A stretch of DNA of 64,000 nucleotides from Janthinobacterium sp. 67 (GCF_002797895.1 NZ_PGES01000001.1:4278001-4342000), one strand, 5' to 3'. Shown: positions 8,688 to 18,969, numbered from the stretch's first letter. The notes: generated by a model from the letters alone, not told the origin. Numbers and translations are program-made.

Positions 8688-9401
8688 ATGGTGCATCGCA
8701 CAATGACCTACCCTGATATCACCCTCAAGGATGCCGTGCGCGCGGCCCACTGGGCGCAACTGCTCGACCCCGTGCAAATGGCCCGGGTCGAGGCCGATGT
8801 GTTCGAGACTTTCGTGCCGAAAGGCGGCTTTGTCTGCCGCAAGGGCGAGCCGGTGGACTACTGGATTGGCGTCATCAGCGGCATGGTCAAGATGAATAAT
8901 TTTTCCGCTTCCGGCAAGGCCATGACGTTTACGGGCTTGTCACCGGGCAGCTGGTTTGGCGAAGGGTCGCTGCTCAAGCGCGAGATACGCAAATACGACA
9001 CCATCGCCGTGCGCGATACGCGCGTGGCGCGCCTGCCCGCCGCCACCTTCCACTGGCTGCTGGAAACGAGCCTGCCATTCACGCGCTTCCTGCTGATGCA
9101 GCTCAACGAGCGCCTGGGCCAGTTCATCGGCATGATGGAAAACGAACGCCTGCTCGACCTGAACACGCGCGTGGCGCGCTGCCTGGCCTCGATGTTCCAC
9201 TCGCACCTGTACCCGAGCGTGGACACCCTGGTGCAGCTGTCGCAGGAAGAAATCGGCCTGCTGTCCGGTTCCTCGCGCCAGCGCGCCAACCAGGCCTTGC
9301 AGGTGCTGGAAAAAAAGGGTTTGTTGCGCCTCGATTACGGCGGCATCCGCGTGCTGGACCTGGAAGGCTTGCGCCGCTACGAGGCCGATGACGGCGAATG
9401 A
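8688..9401 (+). CDS. Crp/Fnr family transcriptional regulator
   Basis: A 237-residue regulator with an N-terminal cyclic-nucleotide-binding fold (about 30-150: GGFVCRKGEPVDYWIGVISGMVKM, SWFGEGSLLKRE) and a C-terminal Crp-type winged helix (about 165-230: LSQEEIGLLSGSSRQRANQALQVLEKKGLL). Only two cysteines are present, so it lacks the four-cysteine Fe-S cluster of FNR and is not an FNR-type oxygen sensor. The recognition helix reads SSRQRANQ rather than the E-x-x-SR of FNR or CRP. It is divergent from the ligase-liv operon and is its likeliest regulator. ATG at 8703 is an equally possible start. Confidence 0.85.
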   Translation: MVHRTMTYPDITLKDAVRAAHWAQLLDPVQMARVEADVFETFVPKGGFVCRKGEPVDYWIGVISGMVKMNNFSASGKAMTFTGLSPGSWFGEGSLLKREIRKYDTIAVRDTRVARLPAATFHWLLETSLPFTRFLLMQLNERLGQFIGMMENERLLDLNTRVARCLASMFHSHLYPSVDTLVQLSQEEIGLLSGSSRQRANQALQVLEKKGLLRLDYGGIRVLDLEGLRRYEADDGE

Positions 9402-9484
9402 GGCTGCGCTGCCGGAACGCTCTGCAAGTGCCCGGCTAATCGCGGTATCATAGGCACTTCCCAGCACCGCACTTTTTCGCCGCC

Positions 9485-11296
9485 ATGCAGACATCCGTTC
9501 AGAGTCACCCCGCCTCCCGTTTATCGCAACTGCGCGCCGCCATGCGCGCGCAGCAGATCGATGCGCTGATCGTGCCATCGGCCGACCCGCATTTGTCCGA
9601 GTACCTGCCGGCCCGCTGGCAGGGCCGCGAATGGCTGTCGGGCTTTACGGGTTCCGTCGGCACCCTGGTCGTCACGCAGGATGTTGCCGGCGTGTGGACC
9701 GATGGCCGCTACTGGGAGCAGGCGGAAGACGAACTGGCCGGCAGCGGCATCGTCCTGAAAAAAATCCCGTCCGGCGCCAGCGTGCTGTATATCGACTGGC
9801 TGGGCGAGACCATGCGGCCGGGGCAGACGGTAGCCGTCGACGGCGCCGTGCTGGGCCTGGCCAATGCGCGATTGCTGCAGCAGGCGCTGGGCGCGCAAGT
9901 GACCCTGCGCACGGACACCGACGTGCTGCAAGCCGTGTGGCCCGATCGCCCGGCCATGCCGGCCGCGCCCGTGGTTGAACATGCGGCCGCGTATCCATCG
10001 CTGTCGCGCACGCAGAAGCTGGCGGCCCTGCGCGCCGGCATGGCGGCGCACGGCGCCAGCCACCACGTCATTTCCACGCTCGACGATATCGCCTACCTGT
10101 TCAACCTGCGCGGCGCCGACGTCAATTACAACCCCGTTTTCCTCGCCCATGCGCTGGTGGGACCGGAGCGCGCCACCCTGTTCGTCGCCGACGGCAAGGT
10201 AGCCTCCGCCCTGCGCGCCACCCTGGAGAGCGAGGGCGTGGACGTGGCCGCATACGACCGCACGGCGGCCGCGCTGGCCGCCTTGCCGGCCGATGCCAGC
10301 TTGCTGCTGGACCCGCGCCGCATCACCTTTGGCACGCGCCAGGCCGTGGCCGACGGCGTGCGCGTGGTGGAAGCCATCAATCCCACCACGCTTGCCAAGT
10401 CGCGCAAGACGGACAGCGAAGCGGCGCACGTGCGCGCCGCCATGGAACAGGACGGCGCCGCCCTGTGCGAGTTTTTCAGCTGGCTGGATGCCACCCTGGC
10501 CGACCCGCAGCGCGCGCCGCTGACGGAAATCGGCGTCGACGAACACCTGACGGCCGCGCGCGCCCGCCGCGCCGGTTTTGTCAGCCCCAGTTTCGGCACC
10601 ATCGCCGGCTTCAATGCGCATGGCGCCATCATGCATTACCACGCGCACGCGGATACGGCGGCGACCATCGAAGGCGATGGCTTGCTGCTGATCGACTCGG
10701 GCGGCCAGTATTGGGGCGGCACGACGGACATCACGCGCGTCGTTCCCGTCGGCACGATCACGGCCGGGCACAAGCGCGATTTCACCCTCGTCTTGCGCAG
10801 CATGATGGCCCTGTCGCGCGCGCAGTTCCCGCGCGGCGTGAAGTCGCCCATGCTGGACTCCATCGCCCGCGCGCCGCTGTGGGCCGAAGGCATCGACTTT
10901 GGCCACGGCACGGGCCACGGCGTGGGCTTTTTCCTCAACGTCCATGAAGGACCGCAATCGATTTCCCAGTCCGCCATGCCGGAGCCGCAGACGGCCATGG
11001 AGCCGGGCATGATCACCTCCATCGAACCGGGCATTTATCGTCCCGGCCAGTGGGGCATCCGCATCGAGAACCTGGTACTCAACGTTCCTGCGGAAACGAC
11101 GCAGTTCGGCGAATTCCTGCGCTTCGAGACCCTGACCTTGTGCCCGATCGACACGCGCTGCGTCGAGCGCTCGCTGTTGCGCGACGACGAGGCGGCCTGG
11201 CTCAACGACTATCACGCCACCGTGCGCGCGCGCCTCGCGCCGCTGTTGTCCGGCGATGCGCTGGCGTGGCTGGAACAGCGCACGGGAGCCATCTGA
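9485..11296 (+). CDS. Xaa-Pro aminopeptidase (aminopeptidase P, M24B)
   Basis: A 603-residue cytoplasmic metallopeptidase that removes N-terminal residues preceding proline. Two creatinase-like N-terminal domains (about 10-300) precede the M24 pita-bread catalytic domain. Metal-ligand blocks are visible: IDSGGQYWGGTTDITR (two Asp), GHGTGHGVGF (His), SIEPGIY (Glu) and GIRIENL (Glu). A C-terminal extension of about 60 residues follows, making it the long, XPNPEP1-like form rather than the 440-residue PepP. Its TGA shares one base with the ATG of the next gene. Confidence 0.92.
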   Translation: MQTSVQSHPASRLSQLRAAMRAQQIDALIVPSADPHLSEYLPARWQGREWLSGFTGSVGTLVVTQDVAGVWTDGRYWEQAEDELAGSGIVLKKIPSGASVLYIDWLGETMRPGQTVAVDGAVLGLANARLLQQALGAQVTLRTDTDVLQAVWPDRPAMPAAPVVEHAAAYPSLSRTQKLAALRAGMAAHGASHHVISTLDDIAYLFNLRGADVNYNPVFLAHALVGPERATLFVADGKVASALRATLESEGVDVAAYDRTAAALAALPADASLLLDPRRITFGTRQAVADGVRVVEAINPTTLAKSRKTDSEAAHVRAAMEQDGAALCEFFSWLDATLADPQRAPLTEIGVDEHLTAARARRAGFVSPSFGTIAGFNAHGAIMHYHAHADTAATIEGDGLLLIDSGGQYWGGTTDITRVVPVGTITAGHKRDFTLVLRSMMALSRAQFPRGVKSPMLDSIARAPLWAEGIDFGHGTGHGVGFFLNVHEGPQSISQSAMPEPQTAMEPGMITSIEPGIYRPGQWGIRIENLVLNVPAETTQFGEFLRFETLTLCPIDTRCVERSLLRDDEAAWLNDYHATVRARLAPLLSGDALAWLEQRTGAI

Positions 11297-11544
11297 TGCG
11301 CTCGACCCGCGCCACGTCCGCCATCGAGCGGCTCAAGGAACGCACCGGCAACCGCCTCTACACGATGGCGCGCACGGGCGATGAACTGTTTTTCCTGACC
11401 GAAGGCCCCGGCTTGCCGCCTCTGTGCCCGCCGCTGGAACTCGATGCCTTTGTCGCCTTTGTCAATGGCCTGGGACCGCAAAAGGCGCGCCGCGTCAGCA
11501 AGCTTGACGTGGCGTTTGAAAAGCAGCTGACGAAAAAGCCCTAA
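11296..11544 (+). CDS. Small conserved-looking protein of unknown function
   Basis: An 82-residue ORF whose ATG overlaps the aminopeptidase stop (TGATG) and whose TAA directly abuts the next ATG. The tight packing in both directions supports it as a real, co-translated gene. The protein is soluble and charged, with no signal peptide or membrane segment: an N-terminal basic helix (IERLKERTGNRL), then LYTMARTGDELFFLTEGPG, and a lysine-rich tail. I do not recognise the family. Confidence 0.7.
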   Translation: MRSTRATSAIERLKERTGNRLYTMARTGDELFFLTEGPGLPPLCPPLELDAFVAFVNGLGPQKARRVSKLDVAFEKQLTKKP

Positions 11545-12285
11545 ATGCCGACCATCGACTTCCTGCGCGCCTACTGGTCGCCGGCCGAGCTGGCGACGAA
11601 TGGCGTGATCCTGCTGAACCTGCTGGGCGCGCTCTTGCTGGGCTTGCTGGTGGGTTACGAGCGTTCGTATCACGGGCGCGCGGCGGGCATGCGCACCTAC
11701 AGCCTCGTCTGCATGGCCTCGGCCGCGCTGACGGTACTGGGCGGTTACCCGGAATTCTGGTACGGCGGCCATGGCGCCATCGTCGGCAGCGACCCCACGC
11801 GCGTGATCCAGGGCATCGTCACGGGCGTGGGTTTTCTCGGCGCCGGCGTCATCATGCGCGAGGGTTTCAATATCAGCGGCCTGACGACGGCCGCCTCGAT
11901 CTGGGCCTCGTCCGTGATCGGCATCATGGTCGGCATCGGCTTTTATCTGTCGGCCATGGGCCTGGCTTTCCTGTGCGCGATGGCGATGATTTTTCTGTCA
12001 AAATTGGAGAACTGGCTGCCGTCGCGCCACGCGGTGGCCATCACCATGCGCTTCAAGCAGGGCTTTATTCCGCGCGAAGATGCGCTGCGGCGCATGGCTG
12101 CCAAGCGCGGCTACGACATCGCCGGCGGCTCGCTGACCATCGGCAGCAACGACGGCATGCAGGAATGGCGCTTTGTCGCCATCGCGCATGGCAAGAACAC
12201 GGGCGCCAGCCTGTCGGCCATGTCGGCCGAACTGGCCGCCTTCGAAGGCATCGCCGGCTTCCAGCTGTCGCATGCCCGCAATTGA
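11545..12285 (+). CDS. MgtC/SapB family membrane protein
   Basis: A 246-residue protein with the MgtC N-terminal membrane domain: LLNLLGALLLGLLVGYERSYHGRAAGMRTYSLVCMASA, then GIVTGVGFLGAGVIMREG and GLTTAASIWASSVIGIMVGIGFY, giving four to five membrane segments. A soluble C-terminal ACT-like domain follows (about 150-246). MgtC proteins modulate the F1Fo ATP synthase or magnesium and acid adaptation in other bacteria; the function here is inferred from family only. No magnesium-responsive leader is possible since the gene abuts the preceding stop codon. Confidence 0.88.
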   Translation: MPTIDFLRAYWSPAELATNGVILLNLLGALLLGLLVGYERSYHGRAAGMRTYSLVCMASAALTVLGGYPEFWYGGHGAIVGSDPTRVIQGIVTGVGFLGAGVIMREGFNISGLTTAASIWASSVIGIMVGIGFYLSAMGLAFLCAMAMIFLSKLENWLPSRHAVAITMRFKQGFIPREDALRRMAAKRGYDIAGGSLTIGSNDGMQEWRFVAIAHGKNTGASLSAMSAELAAFEGIAGFQLSHARN

Positions 12286-12307
12286 TACGGATGCCGAGAG
12301 GATGGAC

Positions 12308-12889
12308 ATGGATGCACAGGCGCAAGCGGTACTCGACTTCTGGTTTTTGCCGCCGGATCACCCTGGCCATGGCCAGTCGCGCATGGAATGGTTCCGCAAG
12401 GATGACGCTTTCGACGCGCAGATACGCGCGCGTTTCGGCGCGCTGATCGATGCCGCCATCGACGGCGGCTTGCGCGCATGGGATGCGACGCCGCACGGCG
12501 CGCTGGCGCGCCTCGTCGTGCTCGACCAGTTTACGCGCAATGTGTATCGGGGCACGCCGCGCGCCTTTGCCGGCGACGCTCAGGCGCTGGCGCTGGCCCT
12601 CGCCTTGACGCAAGCGGGGCAGGACCGCCAGCTGCCACCGATGCTGCGCGCTTTTGCCTACCTGCCGTTCGAACACGCGGAAGACCTGGCCATGCAGGCG
12701 CGCGCCGTCGAGCTGTTCCAGCTGCTGTCGCAGGCGCAGCCCGGCTTTGACGGCATGCTCGACTACGCCGAGCGCCACCAGGAAGTGATCGCCCGCTTTG
12801 GCCGCTTCCCGCACCGCAACGCCATCCTCGGCCGCACTTCCACGCCGCAAGAGCTGGAATTCCTGCGCCAGCCGGGATCGAGCTTTTAG
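12308..12889 (+). CDS. DUF924 family protein
   Basis: A 193-residue helical protein matching the DUF924 pattern: VLDFWFLPPDHPGHGQSRMEWFRKDDAFDAQIRARF at the N-terminus, LARLVVLDQFTRNVYRGTPRAFAGD in the middle, then MLDYAERHQEVIARFGRFPHRNAILGRTSTPQELEFL. The family is TPR-like and has no agreed function. GAGAGG at 12296-12301 sits 6 bases ahead of the ATG at 12308 but directly abuts the ATG at 12302, so I chose 12308. It starts 22 bases after the MgtC-like gene. Confidence 0.85.
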   Translation: MDAQAQAVLDFWFLPPDHPGHGQSRMEWFRKDDAFDAQIRARFGALIDAAIDGGLRAWDATPHGALARLVVLDQFTRNVYRGTPRAFAGDAQALALALALTQAGQDRQLPPMLRAFAYLPFEHAEDLAMQARAVELFQLLSQAQPGFDGMLDYAERHQEVIARFGRFPHRNAILGRTSTPQELEFLRQPGSSF

Positions 12890-12898
12890 AAAATCATC

Positions 12899-13741
12899 AT
12901 GAACGTCACACTCAATATCATCGGCGCCGGCCACGTGGGCCGCGTGCTGGGCCGTTTGTTTGCGCAAACCGAGGGGGCGCATGGTGGAAAAATCCTGGTG
13001 CAGGATGTGCTGACACGGTCGATGGCCTCGGCGCAAGCGGCCGTCGCTTTCATCGGCGCCGGCACGCCCGTCGACAGCTATGCGGCCTTGCGCCACGCCG
13101 ACGTCACCATGCTGGCCGTCTCGGACGACCAGATCGGCCCGGCCTGCGCGGCCCTGGTGGCCGAAGGGCGCCAGGCGGGCGCCATCGTGTTCCACTGCAG
13201 CGGCGCGCTGGCCTCGAACGTGCTGCTGGCCGCCACGCAGGCGGGCGCCTTTGTCGCCAGCGCGCATCCGATCCGCAGCTTTGCCGACCCCGCACAAGTG
13301 GCCGCCACCTTCGACGGCACGTTTTGCGGCGTGGAAGGCGATCCGCTGGCGCTGGCCTTTTTGACGCCGGCCTTGATCGCCATCGGCGCGCGCCCCGTGC
13401 CCATCGATCCGGCCGCCAAGACCCTGTATCACGCTGCCGCCGTCTTCGCCAGCAATTACCTGGTGACGGTGCTCGACGCGGCCCTGCGCGCCTACCAGGC
13501 GGCCGGCATTCCCGAGCCGGTGGCGCGCGAACTGGCCCAGCCCCTGGTGACGGAAGCGGTGGCCAATGTATTCCGCCTGGGCGCCGCGCCCGCGCTCTCC
13601 GGCCCCATCGCGCGGGGCGACTCGGCCACCGTGCAACGCCAGCAGCAGGCGGTGCAGCAATGGGATGCCGCCACGGGCGAGTTGTACCGGGCGCTGGTGG
13701 CGCCCACGCAGGAGCTGGCCCGGCGCAAGCGCGGCGGGTGA
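12899..13741 (+). CDS. Rossmann-like/DUF2520 protein (predicted NAD(P)-dependent oxidoreductase)
   Basis: A 280-residue protein. The N-terminal half is a dinucleotide-binding fold (LNIIGAGHVGRVLGRLF, then MLAVSDDQIGPAC and VFHCSGALAS). The C-terminal helical half (about 170-280) matches DUF2520, with KTLYHAAAVFASNYLVTVL and GPIARGDSATV. The fold resembles ketopantoate or pyrroline-5-carboxylate reductases, but the substrate is unknown. It starts 9 bases after the DUF924 gene and ends the five-gene run; the next gene converges on it with one base between them. Confidence 0.85.
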   Translation: MNVTLNIIGAGHVGRVLGRLFAQTEGAHGGKILVQDVLTRSMASAQAAVAFIGAGTPVDSYAALRHADVTMLAVSDDQIGPACAALVAEGRQAGAIVFHCSGALASNVLLAATQAGAFVASAHPIRSFADPAQVAATFDGTFCGVEGDPLALAFLTPALIAIGARPVPIDPAAKTLYHAAAVFASNYLVTVLDAALRAYQAAGIPEPVARELAQPLVTEAVANVFRLGAAPALSGPIARGDSATVQRQQQAVQQWDAATGELYRALVAPTQELARRKRGG

Positions 13742-13742
13742 C

Positions 13743-15197
13743 TCAGGCGGCGTGCACGCCGTTGCGGCCGTGATGCTTGGCTTGATACAGCGCGCTGTCG
13801 GCGCGTGAAAAGAAGGCCGATTCGCTTTCCTCTGACCGGTATTCGGCCACACCCAGGCTGATCGTCACCGGTACGCGCGGCGCGGGCAGGCCGAAATCGT
13901 GGCCTTCGATGGCGGCGCGCAGGTTTTCCGCCACTTCCATCGCTTGGGCCAGGCTGCAGTTATTCAGCAGTACCAGATATTCCTCGCCGCCCCAGCGCGT
14001 GATGACGTCGCTTTCGCGCACGGTGGCGCGCGCCACGTCGGCCACGCCACGGATGACCTTGTCTCCCCACAGGTGGCCGTGCGTATCGTTGACGCGCTTG
14101 AAGAAGTCGATGTCGAACAGGATGGCCGACATCGGTTGCTCGTTGCGTCTGGACAGGAGCATGGCGCGCTGGAACAGCAATTCCAGCGATTGGCGGTTCA
14201 ATAGCCCCGTCAGCGCATCCGTCGAGGCGATGCGCTCGATGCGGCGCTGGTAGCGGTTTACCGTCAGCAGGGTCAAGCCCAGGACCAGCACGGTCACGCC
14301 AAAGCTGATGGCCAGGTTGAAGATGAACACGCGCTGCAGCGACTGCACTTCGTCGCTGACGTTCTGCTCGACCACCAGGTACCAGCCCAGTTCGGGAATG
14401 AAGCGCGAGTTGACGAGGATTTGCGCGCTGCCCAGCTGGTACGACAGATGCGTTGGCTGGCTCTCGTGGTTGATGATTTTATCGGCAATGGCGTTCACGC
14501 CGGGCAGGCTGCGGATATTGCCGTGCCCGTTGCGCATGGTCTTGCCCGTCAACACCAGGGTGCCGGCGGCATCGACAAAATAGATGTTGCGGTGGAAGCG
14601 CGCCTGGTAGCGGTCGATGATGTGGTTCATGGTGGCCAGGGTCAGGCCAATGCCGGTGGCGCCGATGAACTGGCCGTCGTAGTCATAGACGCGGTGGTTG
14701 ATGAAGATGGTCATGCTGTCGCGGTTGGCCATGTCCACGTCGACATTTGTTTCATAGTCGGTCTTGTCCATGGCCCGCACGCGGTAGTACCAGATGTCGC
14801 GCGTTTCCTGCGGGCTGACGGATTTCAAGGTGCCTTCCGCGTAATAATATTTGCTGCTCTTGTCCGAGACGAGAAAGCTGGTGATGGCGCCGTACTTCTT
14901 CTTCACCTCGGCCAGGTAGCGCACGATCTGTTCCGGCTTGTTTTCGCCCGCCAGTATCCAGTCGCGCACGAAGGTGTCATGCGCCATCAGCGACGAGATG
15001 AACACGGGGCGCAGCATGTCCTTCTGGATTTCCGAGTAAATATTGTCGCCCGTCAGGGGCAGGGTCTGGTCGGCGATGCCGTGCTCGATGGCTTTGCGCG
15101 AAGCCAGGTAACTGGCCAGGCTGGTGGCCATGAAGCCCGCGCCCAGGATCAGGGTGAGAAGAATGAGCAGGCGGTATTTGATCGACAGAAGACGCAT
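13743..15197 (-). CDS. Membrane diguanylate cyclase with periplasmic Cache sensor
   Basis: A 484-residue protein predicted to make cyclic di-GMP. A membrane segment (about 8-30) is followed by a periplasmic double-Cache-like sensor (about 35-275; YYRVRAMDKTDYETNVDVD, FIGATGIGLTL), a second membrane segment (about 285-305) and a GGDEF domain. The active-site motif is GGEEY at residues 403-407, compatible with activity. The allosteric I-site RxxD is not evident before it. The last variable GGDEF block (SLGVAEYRSEESESAFFSRADSALYQAKHHGRN) is intact. No EAL domain and no partner gene are nearby. Confidence 0.92.
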   Translation of the reverse strand: MRLLSIKYRLLILLTLILGAGFMATSLASYLASRKAIEHGIADQTLPLTGDNIYSEIQKDMLRPVFISSLMAHDTFVRDWILAGENKPEQIVRYLAEVKKKYGAITSFLVSDKSSKYYYAEGTLKSVSPQETRDIWYYRVRAMDKTDYETNVDVDMANRDSMTIFINHRVYDYDGQFIGATGIGLTLATMNHIIDRYQARFHRNIYFVDAAGTLVLTGKTMRNGHGNIRSLPGVNAIADKIINHESQPTHLSYQLGSAQILVNSRFIPELGWYLVVEQNVSDEVQSLQRVFIFNLAISFGVTVLVLGLTLLTVNRYQRRIERIASTDALTGLLNRQSLELLFQRAMLLSRRNEQPMSAILFDIDFFKRVNDTHGHLWGDKVIRGVADVARATVRESDVITRWGGEEYLVLLNNCSLAQAMEVAENLRAAIEGHDFGLPAPRVPVTISLGVAEYRSEESESAFFSRADSALYQAKHHGRNGVHAA

Positions 15198-15462
15198 GGA
15201 GACGGGGAATGGCCGGCGGGAAGGCTATCGTGACGCAAGCCAAAAGTATGCAGCAGGGCGGATATTAGCGCAATGATAACTGGCTTTATTGATAATTTAC
15301 GCTGGCGAACACGACAAGATAACCACGACTTACCAAATAAAAGTGCCGATTTGTCGACAAAGATTCCAATTAGCAATAAGATTTGACGAGGGGAATCATT
15401 GCGCACCGCCCCTGTCTTGTTGCCCGTTTTCGGCACGGGACATTACGCGCAGGGAGTGTTGC

Positions 15463-15825
15463 ATGTTATTTTTAAAGAGTACGTCCGTCAGCAAGGCCCC
15501 CGGTATTTACGAGGTCGACATCGCCGCCAAACCACCGGGCAAGACCTTCGGCATTTTTCTTGCCACCGATCCCGACCACCCGCCACTGGCCTTGCTGGGG
15601 CAATTGAAGGCGCTTGGATTCGAGAACACCTATAGTTCGCCCTACCTGCACAAGGATGGGGGCAAAGTGCTGGACCTGCATTTCCAGAAGGATGGCACGG
15701 ACATCTTCAAGGGCTGGAAGACCGAGGAGTGCACGCAGAACGTGGCGGCCATCACGGCCTTGTTCGAGGAGCATGGCATTACCATCGCTCCACGCGTCAT
15801 GTCGATGGCCGAAGCCTACGCTTAA
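15463..15825 (+). CDS. Small unknown protein
   Basis: A 120-residue ORF starting at an ATG with AGGGAG about 7 bases ahead. The reading frame is open further upstream, but that part has no good start and an atypical composition. The protein is soluble and has no signal peptide. Visible blocks are PGIYEVDIAAKPPGKTFGIF, LATDPDHPPLALLGQLKALGFE and a C-terminal AITALFEEHGITIAPRVMSMAEAYA. I do not recognise the family. It is monocistronic and converges on the molybdopterin-fold gene. Confidence 0.7.
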   Translation: MLFLKSTSVSKAPGIYEVDIAAKPPGKTFGIFLATDPDHPPLALLGQLKALGFENTYSSPYLHKDGGKVLDLHFQKDGTDIFKGWKTEECTQNVAAITALFEEHGITIAPRVMSMAEAYA

Positions 15826-15840
15826 TCTGCCTCAACCGCT

Positions 15841-16422
15841 TCAACCCGCCTCGACGCCGATGTGATACAGCGCCCACGGGCAGCTGGAAAAACGTTCGGC
15901 CAGGGGCATGGCCGCCACGGCCGCGATGCGGTCCGCATCGTGGATCGCCCAGAGCGGTCCCAGGCCGCCCAGCGCCATCGCCTGGCCATCCAGGTGGGTG
16001 GCGACAATGAAACGCTGTGTGCGCGCCTGCGCCATGGTCAGCGCCGCCGCGTAGCCATCGACGGCGCGCAGCAACAGCCGCACGGCATCTTCCTCGGGCG
16101 CGCCCGCCGCCTTCAATACATCGACCAGCAATGGCCCGCGCAGGGCATGGACCTTGCCGTCGTATTCCAGGGTGGGGTGGATGGTGCGTGCCGGCAAATT
16201 CGCCAGCGCCGCAAAGTCGAAAGCCCGCGCCCGTTCAAAACTGATCTTTTGCTTGTGCATCATCTGGTCGCGCACGGCGTCGAAGGGACCCCGGTTGGGC
16301 TTGTCGATGCTGCCCGTGACGGTCAGCAGTGCCGGCCCGCGCAAGCCTGTGGGCGCCGCGCGGCCTATGGCGGGCAGGGCGGTGGCGGCCATGGCGGCGG
16401 CAAGAAACTGGCGTTTATGCAT
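15841..16422 (-). CDS. Exported molybdopterin-fold (sulfite oxidase-like) protein
   Basis: A 193-residue protein with a Sec-type signal peptide (MHKRQFLAAAMAATALPAIG, cleavage near AAP). The rest resembles the oxidoreductase molybdopterin-binding domain: LLTVTGSIDKPNRG, PARTIHPTLEYDGKVHALRGPLLVDVLKAAGA, LLRAVDGYAAALTMAQA and GPLWAIHDAD. The cysteine that would ligate molybdenum in sulfite oxidases is not evident, so cofactor binding is doubtful and a binding or sensing role is possible. AGGAG 6 bases before the ATG decides the start. A PmrA/QseB-type box lies 35 bases upstream. Confidence 0.75.
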   Translation of the reverse strand: MHKRQFLAAAMAATALPAIGRAAPTGLRGPALLTVTGSIDKPNRGPFDAVRDQMMHKQKISFERARAFDFAALANLPARTIHPTLEYDGKVHALRGPLLVDVLKAAGAPEEDAVRLLLRAVDGYAAALTMAQARTQRFIVATHLDGQAMALGGLGPLWAIHDADRIAAVAAMPLAERFSSCPWALYHIGVEAG

Positions 16423-16456
16423 GCATTTCTCCTGGTGACTGAAAATCGATAATGTT

Positions 16457-16473
16457 CTTAAGTCTATCTTAAG
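16457..16473 (-). promoter_or_regulatory. PmrA/QseB-type box (CTTAAG-N5-CTTAAG)
   Basis: A perfect direct repeat of CTTAAG separated by TCTAT, 11 bases from repeat to repeat. This matches the known binding pattern of PmrA/QseB-like OmpR-family regulators. It lies 35-51 bases upstream of the molybdopterin-fold gene on the minus strand, with a CATTAT or TATCGA -10 candidate just downstream. No such regulator gene is adjacent. Confidence 0.55.
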
Positions 16474-16647
16474 TTCGCTCAACGGTGCGCATTTTACGGT
16501 TATTGTCAGTTTGCAATGTCGACTTACATCTTGTCACAGTTCTTACGGAATGATGAAAGACGTAGCTTTTTTCGGCTGTTATTGTGTCTTCATCGCACTT
16601 CGCTGAACTGCGAATCCAGGCACCATTCACTAATTGAGAGAGAGAAC

Positions 16648-17229
16648 ATGATGAAGAAGAAAATCCTGTTTGCAATGATCGCTTCCGTTACCGCACTGAC
16701 CGGCATGAGCGCAGCACACGCCGAAGGCGCCTATGTGGGTGCTGGCGTCACGGGCAACCGTTATAACTTCGATATTCCTGGCGCCACCAGCGCCGACAAT
16801 CACAGCGGCTACAAGGCTGGCGCCAAGATCTTCGCCGGTTACGATTTCGACAAAACCTGGGCAATCGAAGGTGGCTATGCCGATTTCGGCAGCAAGGATT
16901 ACAGCTATGTCACGGGTGCAGGCAACGGTTCCGTGAAAAGCGATTCGCATGGCTACTACCTGGCCGGCAAGGCCACCATGCCTGTGAGCGATAAAGTCGG
17001 CGTGTTCGGCAAGCTCGGCGTGGCCAAGGTCAAGAACAGCCTGAGCGGCACGGGCCTGTCGACCGGCATCAGCGGCAACGACAAGACGGGCGTGTACGCT
17101 TCCGTCGGCGCCCAGTACGCGATCAACGAGAAAGTCTCGCTGACGGCGGAAGTGGAACACTTCGGCAAGAGCGCCGACCAGGGCCGCAAGGCTACGGGCC
17201 TCGCTCTGGGCGCACGCTACAACTTCTAA
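16648..17229 (+). CDS. OmpA-type outer membrane beta-barrel protein
   Basis: A 193-residue protein with a signal peptide (MMKKKILFAMIASVTALTGM, cleavage after AHA) and an eight-strand barrel pattern: GAYVGAGVTGNRYNF, AGAKIFAGYDFDKTWAIEGGYADFG, GYYLAGKATMPVSDKVGVFGKLGVAKV, GVYASVGAQYAINEKVSLTAEVEHFG and the terminal LALGARYNF ending in phenylalanine. It corresponds to the OmpA transmembrane domain without a peptidoglycan-binding domain. GAGAGAGA ahead of the ATG at 16648 sets the start. A strong terminator follows. Confidence 0.88.
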   Translation: MMKKKILFAMIASVTALTGMSAAHAEGAYVGAGVTGNRYNFDIPGATSADNHSGYKAGAKIFAGYDFDKTWAIEGGYADFGSKDYSYVTGAGNGSVKSDSHGYYLAGKATMPVSDKVGVFGKLGVAKVKNSLSGTGLSTGISGNDKTGVYASVGAQYAINEKVSLTAEVEHFGKSADQGRKATGLALGARYNF

Positions 17230-17247
17230 GTCACCGGAAGTTTGCTG

Positions 17248-17284
17248 AAAAAAAAGGCAGTTACCGCGAGGTAACTGCCTTTTT
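17248..17284. terminator. Bidirectional intrinsic terminator
   Basis: GGCAGTTACC (17256-17265), loop GCGA and GGTAACTGCC (17270-17279) form a perfect 10-bp stem flanked by A8 and T5, so it can act for both the barrel gene (+) and ettA (-). Confidence 0.9.
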
Positions 17285-17301
17285 GCATGGCCGGACCGAA
17301 A

Positions 17302-18969
<1,668 letters not shown>

